Below are positions 13,139 through 28,537 of a stretch of DNA of 64,000 bases, piece after piece; positions within the stretch are counted from its first letter, which is position 1; every line of letters starts with the position of its first letter. The notes beneath the pieces are model-generated. The model worked only from the letters and a program-made list of their open reading frames with translations. It made no database searches and was not told where the DNA came from. Made by a program: the position numbers and the translations under genes. This DNA is from Apostichopus japonicus (lineage: Eukaryota; Echinodermata; Holothuroidea; Aspidochirotida; Stichopodidae): assembly GCF_037975245.1 (NCBI RefSeq), contig NC_092571.1:7544501-7608500 (forward strand), in the 5' to 3' direction.

Positions 13139-14059
13139 GTGATGCACAATTAATAGATACTCTAGAACAGGCTCCGACCATACACAATGTACTGTAGTGC
13201 TATCACGGTGACCTCTTTTTGTTAATGACATAATAACAACTTCTGTTATATAGTAATAGCTTTTACCTTCATTTACACACTCATGAGTACAAAACGTGAG
13301 AAATGATGTTAGTTGTGGGATTTTGTGACATAATGCCAGGCCTCTGGACTCCATCCGACTTTGCTTTCCATTTCGCACTGGCACCTCAGTCGCCAGTTTT
13401 ATACGTACCCCACTTTCTGTTCCTCCCCCCATAAATTTGCTCTTTTTTGCTGCCCCACCCCCACCCCCACCTGGCATGCCACTTTGGTTACCTGATGATG
13501 CCACTCAGCATCCAACTATAGAGTGTCTACAATAGGTAAAAGTGTCTTGATTTTCCTCCTGGACATTGCTTAATCAGGAATAACGTCCAACTTTCAGAAT
13601 CCAACAGTGTGAAAAATGCTGGACATAACATTTCAGCTTTATATTTATCAGATATTCAGAGATTTCTAATAGTATGATTGCGAATATTGAAACATTCTCC
13701 TATCAATCTTTAAAGTACGCTAGAAGTTGAACAGAAAAGAAATGAAGAACTCACCAGAGTTCTTTAAAAGAAAAAAACAGAGGTGATGATGAAAACATCT
13801 GATCAATTTCTTTTTTAACAGATAAATAAGGCAAAGAAAGAAGTTTCTGATAAATTCTAAAAAGGTTTCTAAAATTCTAAAATAGAAATTGTATTTTGAA
13901 TATCAGTGATGTAGTAGCTGTGATTTTAAAATCAATTTTCCTTGGACTTCTCTAACAAGCTTATTTGAGATCATTGCGCCTGCGTTTGTTCCAGCATTTG
14001 AGCTCAATTTTAATAGGTGCACTGTTTCAATTATTGTAGCTATAAACTGTTTAATAACA

Positions 14060-14107
14060 CTGCACACTGCACACGGCACACTGCAAACTGCACACTGCAC
14101 ACTGCAC
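14060..14107. repeat. CACTGCA-type short tandem repeat
   Basis: Repeated CACTGCA/CACACTG units in a row. A frame on the minus strand through this tract gives an artificial VCSVPCAVC-type repeat and is not a gene. Confidence 0.7.
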
Positions 14108-14191
14108 AGCCACATATGTCTGCAGTTTAGTATAATGTGAATACAATCTTGAATCACTGATACCAATACTTCTATATGAAACATATTAAAG

Positions 14192-14326
14192 GAGTGGCCA
14201 ACCTTCACCGCGAGGTGAGCCGTTTGTCCCTTAACAGCATCAAACTAGATGAAAGGGTGCAAGAAGAATTGAATCAGAGGTGAATGTCAACAGTAGAAAC
14301 AAAGTCCTGGAGAAGGAGGGTAACAT

Positions 14327-14376
<50 letters not shown>

Positions 14377-17300
14377 AGGGGGAGAGTATTTCGAACGCCC
14401 TAGTGTTCAGCAGTGTTTAGTCCCTAATGTAGCACTTAATAATTAAAAGGACCGTACGTGTTAATTGGAACTACTGTACCATTTGAGGTGACACAAAGAT
14501 GAATAAGTTTATTTCGAAAAGTAGTAACAAAACAATGTTGATAGCCAGTCAGTATGATGTCAGTATTTATCCAGAAAAAAAAACATTAAATGTGTCCAAC
14601 TTACACTCATACTGTAGGAGCATGCTAGATTTTCCTGTTCAAGTTTACTATGGTACTGTAAGTTATCAAGTTACTGTAGCTTTTTCTAAGGGCAGCCAAC
14701 ATCCCATTCGGATTAAAGAATAAGTTAAAATGTTTCAGCTTAATAAAACCCAAATACTCACACTACATAACTTCCTTGACTTATTCAATTTTTAACTGCT
14801 GAACTTCTGTTGAAAATGTGGTGGGGTGACAGGGAGGGGATGGAGCATACCTTGCAGTAATGACCAAAAGGTAAACATGTATATCTTCTCTTTTCTGTTT
14901 CCAATATTTTAATGCTCTTTTACTGTTGAACAATAAAATGCTTATTATGAGAACCAATACACATCAGCACCAATCTTGTGTAATGTTGAGCTCTGTGGCC
15001 TATTTAATGTCATTAACTGTGATTAAGATTTGGGATAATTTTCTGTGTTGTCTCTATTTGTATGTAAGAGTGACATCTAGCTTAGCTTTGCTTTGTTTGC
15101 TAAGTTTGTGAGCTGACGAGGATCACTATAATCCTAATATAATAGTACTTATAATTCTGTGGGATTTCTGGCGACTATTGTCTGAAAATCTTTGGCAGTC
15201 TGTACTTAATAGTTCCACTATTGTTCTTTTGACTGAAATAGATCAGTATGATTGTCTGATGCAGAAAGTGTTCAACTATGCTTCCGTGTGAAAGTGAGAT
15301 AATTATTCTTTCAGGATGCTAACTAAACAGCCTGAAAGATTAAACTTACAAGTACTTTCCTTAGAGCTCTTGGAAAGACTGAAAGTGCCATATACAAATG
15401 CCATGTCACACAATTGCAAAATAAATTTACTAATTATCTATAGTTGCTTTTACAGTTTACTGTATAGTTAATGGCACAGACTAAATATTGGAAAATATAA
15501 ACACCCAAATATGATTGCCCTGTCTCACTCACAGCTCAATTTGTGTTAGTTGATCACAGGTTAATGTCTAAAAGCTATTGGCAGATATTCAGGGAGGACT
15601 TTGACAGCGAAACTCTCTCAAAAAGGTATCAAGTGTCTTTACACATTTATTGATGACAACTTGTAATAAAAGAGTGTGCTCATTTTATTTTCATTGAAGT
15701 TTACGACATGCTTCATTTTACTTTCAGTATATATTTTAATAAGTAAACAATTGTCAACCCAATTCTGCTTGCAAAATACACTTCATCTAAGCAATAGCTT
15801 ACTAACCTTATGGAAGAACATGACTACAACAAATCAGATCAGCAGGCAGATAACTCAGCAGCCATCAACGCTCGTGGCAGGGCCCAGCAAAGGGCCCAGG
15901 CAGCTGAACGCAAGGTGACCATACGGCCCTCAAACCCTAAATAATTAAATATTACTACTTCCTTTTAACGTCACCACATTTGTCATGATAATCATTCATA
16001 TGGTCATTAGTATTGCTATTGTATGTGAATGTTTAGTGAATGTTCAGCGCTTCACTCTTCATGTACAATTTGTAGATTATACTGTTAGAGCTTCTACGTA
16101 ACTGTTCCTGAAAAAAATCACTGAATTTTCGTACAACCTGTAACTGTAATCTAAATACCTAAAGTCCTCGTCCTGGGGTAGAGAGTGATGGTATTAGTGC
16201 AGATACAGAGATAAGATAACAAGATAAGATGTTATAAATGAATCAGTCATACCCACTCCCCCCTCATAAGACAGGGGTATCCAACACATCGTAACTACAA
16301 AACAAATAGTAAGTCATTAGATATGAGTATCCTACAAGTCGTAACTACTAAACATAAGTCATAAGATAGGAGTATCCAACAGGTCGTAACTACAAAACAC
16401 ATAATAAGTCATTGATAGGAGTACCCAACAGGTCGTAACTACAAAACATAAGTCATAAGATAGGAGTATCCAACAGGTCGTAACTACAAAACAGAAAATA
16501 AGTCATTAGATATGAGTATCCAACAAGTCGTAACTACATAACATAAGTCATAAGATAGGAGTATCCAACAGGTCGTAACTACAAAACAGAAAATAAGTCA
16601 TTAGATATGAGTATCCAACAAGTCGTAACTACAAAACATAAGTCATAAGATAGGAGTATCCAACAGGTCGTAACTACAAAACAGAAAATAAGTCATTAGA
16701 TATGAGTATCCAACAAGTCGTAACTACAAACCAGTTAATAAGTCATTACATATGAGTATCCAACAAGTCGTAACTACAAACCAGATAATAAGTCATTAGA
16801 TATGAGTATCCAACAAGTCGTAACTACAAAACATAAGTCATTGATAGGAGTACCCAACAGGTCGTAACTACAAAACAGATAACAAGTCATTTGATAGGGG
16901 CTATAAAACCGATAATAAGTCATTTGATAGTAGTTTCCAACAGGTTGTAGCTACAAAACAGATAATAAGTCATTTGATATGAGCTATAAAACAGATAATA
17001 AGTCATTTGATATTAGTTTCCAACAGGTAATAACAACATTAAAATATTAGATAGATCGAAAGCTTATCCAATCATATGTTAATATTAAATTGCTTTATCA
17101 CTGTGACACAACGTTGAAGTCGGTGGAAAATGAAGTTCCCCATATTTCTATTGCTATAGATGTTTTACATTTTCAAGTTTTCAATCGCACAATCATGGTC
17201 AATTTCATGTTCATCCCTCTAATACTGTAAGATGTTGAAGAAGCCAGATAACGATTATTGTGCTATCGATATCAGTCTTGAGTATTTTTCACTTTCATAA

Positions 17301-20300
17301 CTGAAGCATTCAAGGTGATAACAAATTTTAAAGTAGAAATAAACCAAGGTTTTTTCAGTGACCTCATAGTAAAGGCTAATATTCTAAGACCCTCTGTGAA
17401 ATAACTAGTCAAAACTAACTTTCCCAAATTTCCAGGAATTTTGTAATTATTGTTACACACCTACTGTGTTGGCAGCTTTTATGTTCATTTCAATAACGAG
17501 GGCGCTTCAAAAGTGATGTCAGCGAGCCTCATCGAAATTTAAACAATTCCCCTCTCTGCATATGATATGTTATTCCAAACGGGAAAAGGTTTTCAGAGAA
17601 AAGAGAATGTACAAAATGCACAAAAGGCACAAAAGCACCAGGCTTGCCCCTCCGTCGCAGAACTGTTACTAGCGTTGGAAGTACTAGCATCATATAGTAA
17701 CTGCTAGTGTCGGCCACCTATGCGGTCTGTTTAGCAAGCTCTAGGTCTCGTTGTCTCAGTTCCTGCACTGTGTAACCAGGCTCGAATTGATAGCAGTCAA
17801 GACCAAATGCATCCATGTTCTCTTTTTTTTCTCTCAAAAATGCTCGAGTCCGGAAAGTGTTTCGGAATTAACCTTTAGATAGATAGATAGATGGTTTATT
17901 CAGCCACATGTATAAAAAATACAATGGAAATTGTTCAAAACACAAGAGCTCTAAAACAGACATAAAATTGAAACGCAAAACGATGAAACACATATAAAAA
18001 GTGATATTGCATGAGTAATAAATACCGGTAGGCTATCGACAATGGTATAAAAACATTGCGATAAAAGTGACGATGAAAAAAAAAGGTACGAATGATAAGA
18101 AATATGTACGGCAAGAACCATAAAATGTATACTTGTACGATAAACAGAGCGCTAAGTCAATAAAACAGAATACAGAACAAATAAGACATAAGATACAGGG
18201 AGTGATAAATAAGTTAGCGACTATGATGCGCATTGAAAATCTTCACTGCAGATGGATAAAAACTGTTGGTAAAACGCTTCGAACCTCTAAAAGCTAGTAA
18301 TCTATTGCCTGAGGGAAGGACATTGAAATGCACAAATGCTGGGTGGGAATGGTCTTTCATAATACAGTCTACACGCCTCAGTGCTCGCTCCTGATATAGT
18401 GAATGGAGGGACGGTAGACTAGTGACAATTATACGCTCAGCACTCCTGATAACTGACTGCAGTTTCCCTAGATCCCTCTGACTCACACGACTAAACCAGA
18501 CTAAAATGTTTGTAGTTAAAATACTCTCTATAATTGCACGATAGAAATTCACTAAAATAAAATCACTAACACCATAAGATTTAAGAGTCCGTAAAAAGAA
18601 TAGTCTCTGACGTCCCTTCTTCAATATTTCATGTGAATTTTCATTCCAAGACAAATTGTCCATAATGAATGTGCCTAATAATTTAAATGTGTGCACCTGC
18701 TCTACAGCAGAACCATTTATGATCAGAGGGTCCTTTGTATTTTTGTTACGCCTAAAGTCCACAATCAGTTCCTTGGTTTTGTTCACATTAAGAGTTAAGT
18801 TGTTATCGTGGCACCAGTTCACCAGAAGGTTTACCTCATCACGGTAGTGGCTTTCATCGTCATCTGTGATCAGGCCAGTCACTGTGGTGTCGTCTGCAAA
18901 TTTGATGATCCGCGAGTTTGGGTGGACGGCTGCACAATCATGTGTGAACAGGGAGTACAGCAGCGGCGAAAGTACACACCCCTGTGGGGTGCCCGTGTTG
19001 AGAACGACAGCCGCTGAATAATTGTTACCGACCCTCACAGTCTGTTTGCGTTCCAGAAGGAAATCCAGGATCCAATTACAAATTGAAGGAGGGAATTTCA
19101 AATGTTCCAATAATTTAAAATGTAACTGTGAAGGAATAATAGTGTTAAAAGCTGAGCTATAATCGATAAAAAGTACGCGGGCGTAGGAACACTTCCTCTC
19201 CAGGTGAGCCAGGGTCCCATGTAACCATATAGAAATAGCGTCTTCAACCGATCTGTTCGTGCGATAGGCGAATTGTGAGCGATCAAAACCTTCGGGTAAA
19301 AGTGATTTGATAAAAGAAAGGATAAAACGTTCAAATGTTTTCATCGGTACAGATGTAAGCGGGACCGGTCGATAGTCGTTCAAGCCAGATACTTTGCCCT
19401 TCTTTGGGATGGGTACTATGGTGGCATCTTTGAATGACCGGGGTACTTCTGACGTGCTCAGCGACCAATTGAATATGTCAGTGTAGACGCCAGCAAGTTG
19501 TGCGGCGCATATTTTGAGCAGTTTTGGAGTGATGCCATCGGGTCCCGGAGCTTTCCGTTCGTTGAGTCGTTTGAAATTGTTCCTCGCCGAAGTCACATCG
19601 ATGACAAATGGCGCGGTGACATCTGTGTTGTTGGCTGGAGATGGTTGGCTGTTATTATCTTTGTCAAACCGCGTATAAAATTCGTTCAGCTTGTCTGGCA
19701 GCTCTGCGTCATCACTATCCGCTGACCTCTTCACCCCTTTGTAGTTGGTAATCTCCCCGATGTTCGCCCATGCTTCTCTCGGGTTTTTGACTAGATATTG
19801 CCTCAGTTATCGTGAAATTTACGCTCAGATGGTTCAATATCGTGCAATGACAGCTGTGTGAAAAACCCTCAATATTTAAAAAAACAAAACATGTACATTG
19901 GAAAAATATTTGTTCTACTATTTTAAACCTTTTAGAATGTATTAAAAATGAAAAATTTATTTTTTTGCTATCACAATATATTTGTTCTTTTTGCATGTGC
20001 AATTTTAATTATTTTTTAGCACTATTGGCAACACTTTTCTGTTGAAATGAGATACGTGGCTCGCTTACTTCATGAAACAAGTGAGAAAATGTTGGCGAAT
20101 GCCATGAAAGAAATGGTTTCAAGGTTCATGTTGCCTCTGTCAAAAAGAGTGTACTGCAAAACGGTATTCTCTAAGCAAGAAAGGCTCTAGAGGGTTTATT
20201 TTTCCTTGAAAGCCTCAAAAAATGTATTAAATAAAGAAGAAAAAATAAGCATATTTTGGCTACGTGATCCTTTAATTGTAGAATTTGTACATTGTTCATT

Positions 20301-20993
20301 TGCACACTAAATTGTAATATCTTTGGTCTTTCACTTTTCTACGTCAATGGTGCAATTAGAACCCATTCAGAACTATTAATCACTCGTATTTATTACTGAT
20401 GGCCACTTAATAACTGCTTATCAACGTAGCATACTGTCACACAATTGAATTATTTGCAAAGGTTGTATTATCATCAAAATTAGAAATTTGGTAAAATAAA
20501 GTTAGTTGTGGGTCCATATTATTACATCATATATCGCCTGCAAGATGTAGGCCATTCTAGTGAAGAAGACAAAATATATCGTGTATAACAGCACAGCAAG
20601 CTATCAAGCTGGGATTTGGATTATTCTGCTGCATCTGTGTGTTGTATATTTTCATATCTCAGTTAATCACTCTTTAAAGCCATTGTCCCTATTGTGCACT
20701 ATTAAGGGCATCTCATAGTTTCCCACCCTTGTAATTATGACATTGAATACCATTATCAACACCCTGTCACATTGTTAAGTTAAAGCCATGTCCTTTGCTC
20801 TCAACAGGTAGTAATGATGTGTAGACAAAGACATGGATTTGAGCACACCAGGAGGTGCATAGAATGTGATGAAGCTCAAGGACTACCGTTGAAGAAGTGT
20901 CCAAATTGTCCAGCTTTGAACTGCTCTAGGGTATGTCAGCTGGACGCCCGGAGGAACCATCACAAGGCAAACTGTAATTCTGAAATTGACTAA
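14192..20993 (+). CDS. Coiled-coil protein with C-terminal MYND-type zinc finger (3' part)
   Basis: Supported exons are 14192-14279, 15798-15914, 20020-20163 and 20808-20993. The last three are phase 0 throughout. The first encodes VANLHREVSRLSLNSIKLDE, the second a charged helix (LTNLMEEHDYNKSDQQ), the third a helix containing HYWQHFSVEMRYVARLLHET. The last has a cysteine-histidine array, CIEC, KKCPNC, NCSRVC, then HHKANC, matching the MYND finger spacing, and ends NSEID-stop at 20991. An AATAAA overlaps the region just after the stop (20994). MYND fingers bind proline-rich peptides in partner proteins. The intron between 15914 and 20020 carries an antisense LINE. Phase between the first and second exons was not verified, so an exon may be missing. 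No family name is assigned. The C-terminal domain is secure; the full gene model is not. Confidence 0.6.
14332..14374. repeat. (AT)n microsatellite
   Basis: Uninterrupted AT dinucleotides of about 40 bp in an intron. Confidence 0.95.
16268..17035. repeat. Minisatellite, 44-48 bp units in two alternating forms
   Basis: About 16 copies of a unit containing AGTATCCAACAAGTCGTAAC, followed by ACTACAAAACA and AAGTCATTAGATA. Two variants alternate (AGATATGAG with CAAG; AGATAGGAG with CAGG), giving a higher-order period of about 92-96 bp. The 3' end of the array degenerates. It is intronic in the coiled-coil/MYND gene. Confidence 0.85.
17877..19806 (-). mobile_element. 5'-truncated LINE (CR1-group, Rex1/Babar-like)
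   Basis: The 3' end, at the low coordinate, finishes in a short ATCT tandem tail (17877-17893), as in Rex1 and related CR1-group LINEs. The reverse-transcriptase frame continues upstream of its first methionine to about 19806 (reading QYLVKNPREAWANIGEITNY), where similarity stops. So the element has lost its endonuclease by 5' truncation, the usual fate on insertion. It is antisense to the host gene and lies within one intron. Confidence 0.75.
18214..19734 (-). CDS. LINE reverse transcriptase, intact 506-residue frame
   Basis: The frame holds the standard non-LTR reverse-transcriptase blocks in order: KAPGPDGITPKLLK, PIPKKGKVSGLNDYRPVPLT, RSQFAYRTNRSVEDA, VLFIDYSSAFNTI, GTPQGCVLSPLLYSLF and the catalytic FADDTTV. 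A thumb region follows (WCHDNNLTLNVNKTKELIVD) and the C-terminal part includes SILTTNILVWF and a HPAFVHFNVLPSGNR motif. In full-length relatives an endonuclease domain precedes this part. There is no stop or frameshift over 1.5 kb, so the insertion is probably recent. The annotated start is simply the first methionine of a truncated frame, not a true initiation site. Lack of the endonuclease makes the copy immobile by itself. Confidence 0.9.
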   Translation of the reverse strand: MKRSADSDDAELPDKLNEFYTRFDKDNNSQPSPANNTDVTAPFVIDVTSARNNFKRLNERKAPGPDGITPKLLKICAAQLAGVYTDIFNWSLSTSEVPRSFKDATIVPIPKKGKVSGLNDYRPVPLTSVPMKTFERFILSFIKSLLPEGFDRSQFAYRTNRSVEDAISIWLHGTLAHLERKCSYARVLFIDYSSAFNTIIPSQLHFKLLEHLKFPPSICNWILDFLLERKQTVRVGNNYSAAVVLNTGTPQGCVLSPLLYSLFTHDCAAVHPNSRIIKFADDTTVTGLITDDDESHYRDEVNLLVNWCHDNNLTLNVNKTKELIVDFRRNKNTKDPLIINGSAVEQVHTFKLLGTFIMDNLSWNENSHEILKKGRQRLFFLRTLKSYGVSDFILVNFYRAIIESILTTNILVWFSRVSQRDLGKLQSVIRSAERIIVTSLPSLHSLYQERALRRVDCIMKDHSHPAFVHFNVLPSGNRLLAFRGSKRFTNSFYPSAVKIFNAHHSR

Positions 20994-20999
20994 AATAAA
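20994..20999 (+). terminator. Polyadenylation signal of the MYND gene
   Basis: AATAAA directly follows the TAA stop at 20991-20993. It is very close to the stop, so a later signal may be used instead. Confidence 0.4.
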
Positions 21000-21869
21000 T
21001 GGCACTTGACAAAATGTTTGATTTGGTTCCAATCTTGACAGCATCATATCCTTGAAGGTCAGACTGGTGACTGAATGTGGTAATGGGTAAAGCAGAGGAA
21101 AAGTATTAATTACAGTTGACAGACAGGGGGAGGGGGAAGGGATCACCTGGTTAGATAATAAACTATTCGTTAAAGGAATGTAGAATTAAATTAGAGTGTT
21201 GATATCACTAGTTGGCTATTACCAATATCTTTGTATTTTTGTAAAATGATGTATGAAAATGAACTTATTTTCATTGAGTATTATTGTGAAGAATAGTTTG
21301 ATGAGCCAAACCTGAAAAACAAAACATCCCAACACTAGTTTGTGACACTGTATGTATCATACTTTGTCTTCATGAACTTGGAACATGTGCCGAGACACTC
21401 AATCCAGTATCATGAAGTGAATGTTGGGCTATGTTAATTGAAGACACAAACTTTGTGTGTAATTTATCTTTTGTTATTACGTGAGCCATTCGTAAAGGAG
21501 ACAGAACCTGAACCATCAGTATTGGTGCTTTTGATATATATGTAACTGTGGTGAACAACTTCTCCAAATAGCTAAGCAAAATCCCAATCAGTCTGGAGAT
21601 ATCAAAGATGCATTTTCCTTCGCACCCAAGGCTAAATACACGATCAAATCAAAATAAGACATCACTGAGCCACATGTGCTACAATTTTGTTGATGTTTAT
21701 CTATATATATTTACCATCTTTACTTTCTGTAAATGAAGGTGGGTTTTTGTAAATGCTGAATTTAAAACATTGAAGTTTTTAACATGACTTAATGATTGAA
21801 GTTGTTTCACACAGATTTCAAAAAAAAATCGCAAAGAGAAAGTAAAATGTTTCAGATCCTAGTGGCATC

Positions 21870-21983
21870 ATGGCATCACAGGTTTATAAAGTAACAATCC
21901 ACACACAGAGGAATGCTTTTTTAGCTGTCTGGGACAGTTTTTCTCTTCAAAAGTCTCTGTCAGATGATCAACTAATTATGATG
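21870..21983 (+). CDS. Possible orphan exon (38 residues)
   Basis: An ATG 15 bases after a TTTCAG opens a frame reading MASQVYKVTIHTQRNAFLAV and then WDSFSLQKSLSDDQLIMM, ending exactly at ATG|GTAAGG, a good donor. The composition is protein-like but I recognise no family, and I found no following exon before the AT repeat at 22312. It could be the first exon of a separate gene, a retained exon of the MYND gene's neighbour, or chance. Confidence 0.3.
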
Positions 21984-22309
21984 GTAAGGTTTGCATCTAC
22001 TTTCAGGTCACACATCTTGTGTTAGTCTCATCTTGCAGATGTTATGAGGCTATTCCTGAAAGCTTTGAAACATTTAGTTCTTGTCATCCCATTAATGCTC
22101 CTATCAATGTGGTATTAGGTTACTTTTACATATACAGTTAAAAAAAGCATCATCCATCTCCTTTGTGGGGTTTAATGCAGCTGTCTACATTGTTTTTGTC
22201 TGCATTTAGATGTACAGAAAGTTGCGTTGCTACAGTGATGCTAAATGAATGTGTTCTCCCACTAAACTACTCTACTGTTGAACTTTGTGTGACTCTCTTT
22301 TACCATTTG

Positions 22310-22551
<242 letters not shown>

Positions 22552-22552
<1 letters not shown>

Positions 22553-23964
22553 CAACAGTTAGTTAAATCAATCAGTAGTTAAATGAAAAGTTACGTGGAA
22601 TTTATTAAACTTTACATGCATGCACTGCCATCGTTTGAGTATTTAGAATGATGGAACGTCAGAATCGTAAATTGTTCACCACTCTAGAGATTTTGTTAAT
22701 GGGTTTTGGGCTTTTTCTTGTTTAGCAGTGCTCTTTAATAGTATATAGGAAACAAAATTACCAATGAAAGAAAACAAGACAAATGTATATAATTAACACC
22801 TATAAGTTTGACAGTACTTTGTTGTCCCAATACTATTTTATATTCCTGAGATTAGCAACAAATGTTGATATTATTAAACTATATGTAATATAGCAAAACC
22901 AAAGTTGTGCCCACCCCTTGTTTAGGGAATAAGGAAACACTAACAGGTTTTCATCATCCGTGAAATTTGCCTGTCGTGTGGTAATTTTTACTATACTTTT
23001 GCCTAGAACAAAACAGCGATAGAAGAAACATTGTTGTACGAGAGAAAGAATCTCAGAATGAATTTAAATTTGAATTATTTTAGTTCGGATTTTCTTCTCT
23101 GTGGGTGTTTGTATAGGCCTGCGGCAACAATTTGTTAGGCTAGCGTTTACGTACACAGTGTTAAGCCTACTGGTACCCAAATGCTGTAAGTCAAGTGCAT
23201 TTTTGCAAACACACATGAATTGAAGTACGGGTAGGAAGCGGTTGGGACACCTTTTTAACACAAATTTGGCACATCTGACTTTTGAACGAATTTATGCATG
23301 TGAACTTTGGCGGTTAACATTAATTACTGGTCTTTAATCTCGCAGATTGTGATTTCCCATGGTCATGGTTCTGAGGCTTTCGGCCATTTTGTCATTTTGG
23401 TATACGCCTCATGGCCACAAATTATGCTGTGGATATTTTGACCATGGCCACCTGACCTTTGATCCTTTGACACGCGGAGGCACTACATCTTATAACTATG
23501 CCCATATCAATCACGTTTGAAGTCAATCGGCCTTACAATTTATAAGGAGTTCGTGACTACTTGTTTAGCGTTCAACCACCCAACCCCAGCCCCCCACCCC
23601 CCATCCACACCCACCCCTCACATACCACAAAACAAAACAGAAACGTCGCCAGAATGAAACATGGAGTCCTCATCATCTATTCCAGTATGACCATGTTTAA
23701 CCTCCTGTAAATTTCAACAGCATGTATTTTTATGACATTGGTAGCTATGGGTTACCTTTTAGAGCATTATTACATTGAAGCAGCCAACTGAACTGTAAAG
23801 GATCTTGTTTACCTTCTTTCGACCAGCACATTTTGTAAAAACTCGAAAAAAAAAGTGTACAAACATGTATCAACGATCGTAGTGTGCGATGATGTTCAAT
23901 AAAATTATAATACTGTTCACGTGCATCGTACCTAGAAATTAGTACTTAATAATCAATTATAAAT
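22552..23964. other. Intergenic region before the transporter gene
   Basis: No supportable coding sequence. It has a C-rich tract at about 23575-23625. The segment immediately before 23965 presumably holds the transporter promoter or an upstream untranslated exon. Confidence 0.5.
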
Positions 23965-27005
<3,041 letters not shown>

Positions 27006-27900
27006 GGATGAATCAAGCAAAGCAAATAAAAACACTTAAACTTTCCGAATGAAGTTCTCAAAGTGTTTGCAATTTCTTAAAGTAAATTGAAAACCAATCA
27101 AACATGGACCAACAAAGTAAAAATGAAAAGCAAAGATGCAAAAAACATTAAAGTCACAATTTGTTACCTTCAAACTGGTTTTAAATGCGAAACCAGGGAA
27201 ACACTATGTAGGATGGATGTTAAGATATGTTCCTATTTCATCTGTCAAACATAAAAGTAAGGGTGCCACTTTTTAAGGGATGTAGCATGTAACAACGCTG
27301 TAGGCCTAGGTATCCATAGTTATTAATATAATTAACTGACGACCTTTGTTAAATTGTCTCTTAATTGATCAGACAAATGTAAATAAAAACGATAATCATT
27401 AGGAAGATGGTGACTGTTGAATTATGTTACTATTACATTGATAAATTGGCTATCAATACGTTACATATACAACATGTGTTACCGTGTTTAATTACAGAAC
27501 GTATAGTGCCTATAGTGTGGCCACGATAATATAGTTTGTGCGTTACTTAGTATATACAAGGCATTCGTATCGGGAGTTTTTATTTCAATTCTTAAACCTC
27601 TTCATTTATGGTTGCGCATGTAATCGCGTGCGTATGTGTTTGTGTGGAAAGATGTGGTTGGCCGCATGATACTCATATGGTTTTAATGTTGATTAATAAT
27701 GCCGAAAAAAAAGTGTAATTGTTTCGCAAAGACGGACGGGGAACAATCGAATTTCTCCATTTACAAACTAGGTAACCAAGCTAAGTATAAGATTCCTATC
27801 AACATAAATCATTAATATTCATAGCAACAATTTTGAAAAGGAATATAGCTCTTAATGAATTTCAACGTAAACTTGAAGCTAATGGTCAAGTGTATGATAC
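27006..27900. other. 3' region of the transporter and intergenic sequence
   Basis: Contains the transporter 3' untranslated region with a polyadenylation signal at 27025-27030 and another AATAAA near 27383. A short frame from 27699 (MPKKKCNCFAKTDGEQSNFS) ends near a GTAACC, but I see no family match. Confidence 0.5.
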
Positions 27901-27933
27901 CAGGGAGTTGTTATGGTTCATAACAACTCCCTG
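27901..27933. repeat. Perfect 15-bp hairpin flanked by direct repeats
   Basis: CAGGGAGTTGTTATG, a GTT spacer, then the exact reverse complement. ATGATAC directly abuts both sides (27894-27900 and 27934-27940). It resembles two transposon terminal inverted repeats with the whole interior deleted, still flanked by the target duplication. Confidence 0.8.
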
Positions 27934-28537
27934 ATGATACATATACTCTAAGCGCTGCAACATGCGTGCAGTAGTAGCGCACGTACAATACAGCGGCGTA
28001 CTGTTGAACTTGGGGAATCGAGGGCAAAAGAAAATATGGCCCTATACCGAGTAACTATTTTCTATGGGGTCAGGTTACTTTTCTTACCATGGGTCACTTT
28101 TGAGTTAGGTTAGTTTTAATTACTCTACTGTTAGTCAATTGTTTACCTCCTCAACATCAGAATCAATCGTACAAGAAAGGTCGCCGATAGCTTTTGAGGG
28201 ACAACGGAGACGAAATGGGACGGATCTAAGTTGGATTGCCTTTAATGGCATATTTGTTTTAGATATACTAGATGTATTTTCTAACAAAACCGTACTTAGC
28301 TCACTGAGATATTCGGACTTAACATCTTCTATCTTGATGATATCGAACATGTCAAGCTTGAATATAAGTTGCTGTGTGTTTACCAAGTGTTTGTGCTCGG
28401 GTACCTAAGGCTTAATCCCCTGACGTTACGGGGCTGGTACAAGAACCAACATACATGTAGTATCTCAATGGAAAGGATCATCAGTATTTAGTCAATGAAA
28501 AAAGGTAACAACCGTTAAAATACCCAAAGTAATCTAA

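Noticed and set aside
13133-13504. Minus-strand 123-residue frame with a Gly-rich start
   Set aside because: Overlaps low-complexity C-rich sequence, no homology seen, no splice support.
16268-17035. CRISPR-like repeat array
   Set aside because: Eukaryotic intron, no associated cas genes, and spacers are themselves repeats; it is a minisatellite.
19098-19334. Second minus-strand frame inside the LINE
   Set aside because: Alternative frame of the reverse transcriptase coding sequence.
28135-28408. Overlapping frames on both strands at 28.1-28.4 kb
   Set aside because: Both are open by chance as far as I can tell; no domain, exon boundary or repeat match.
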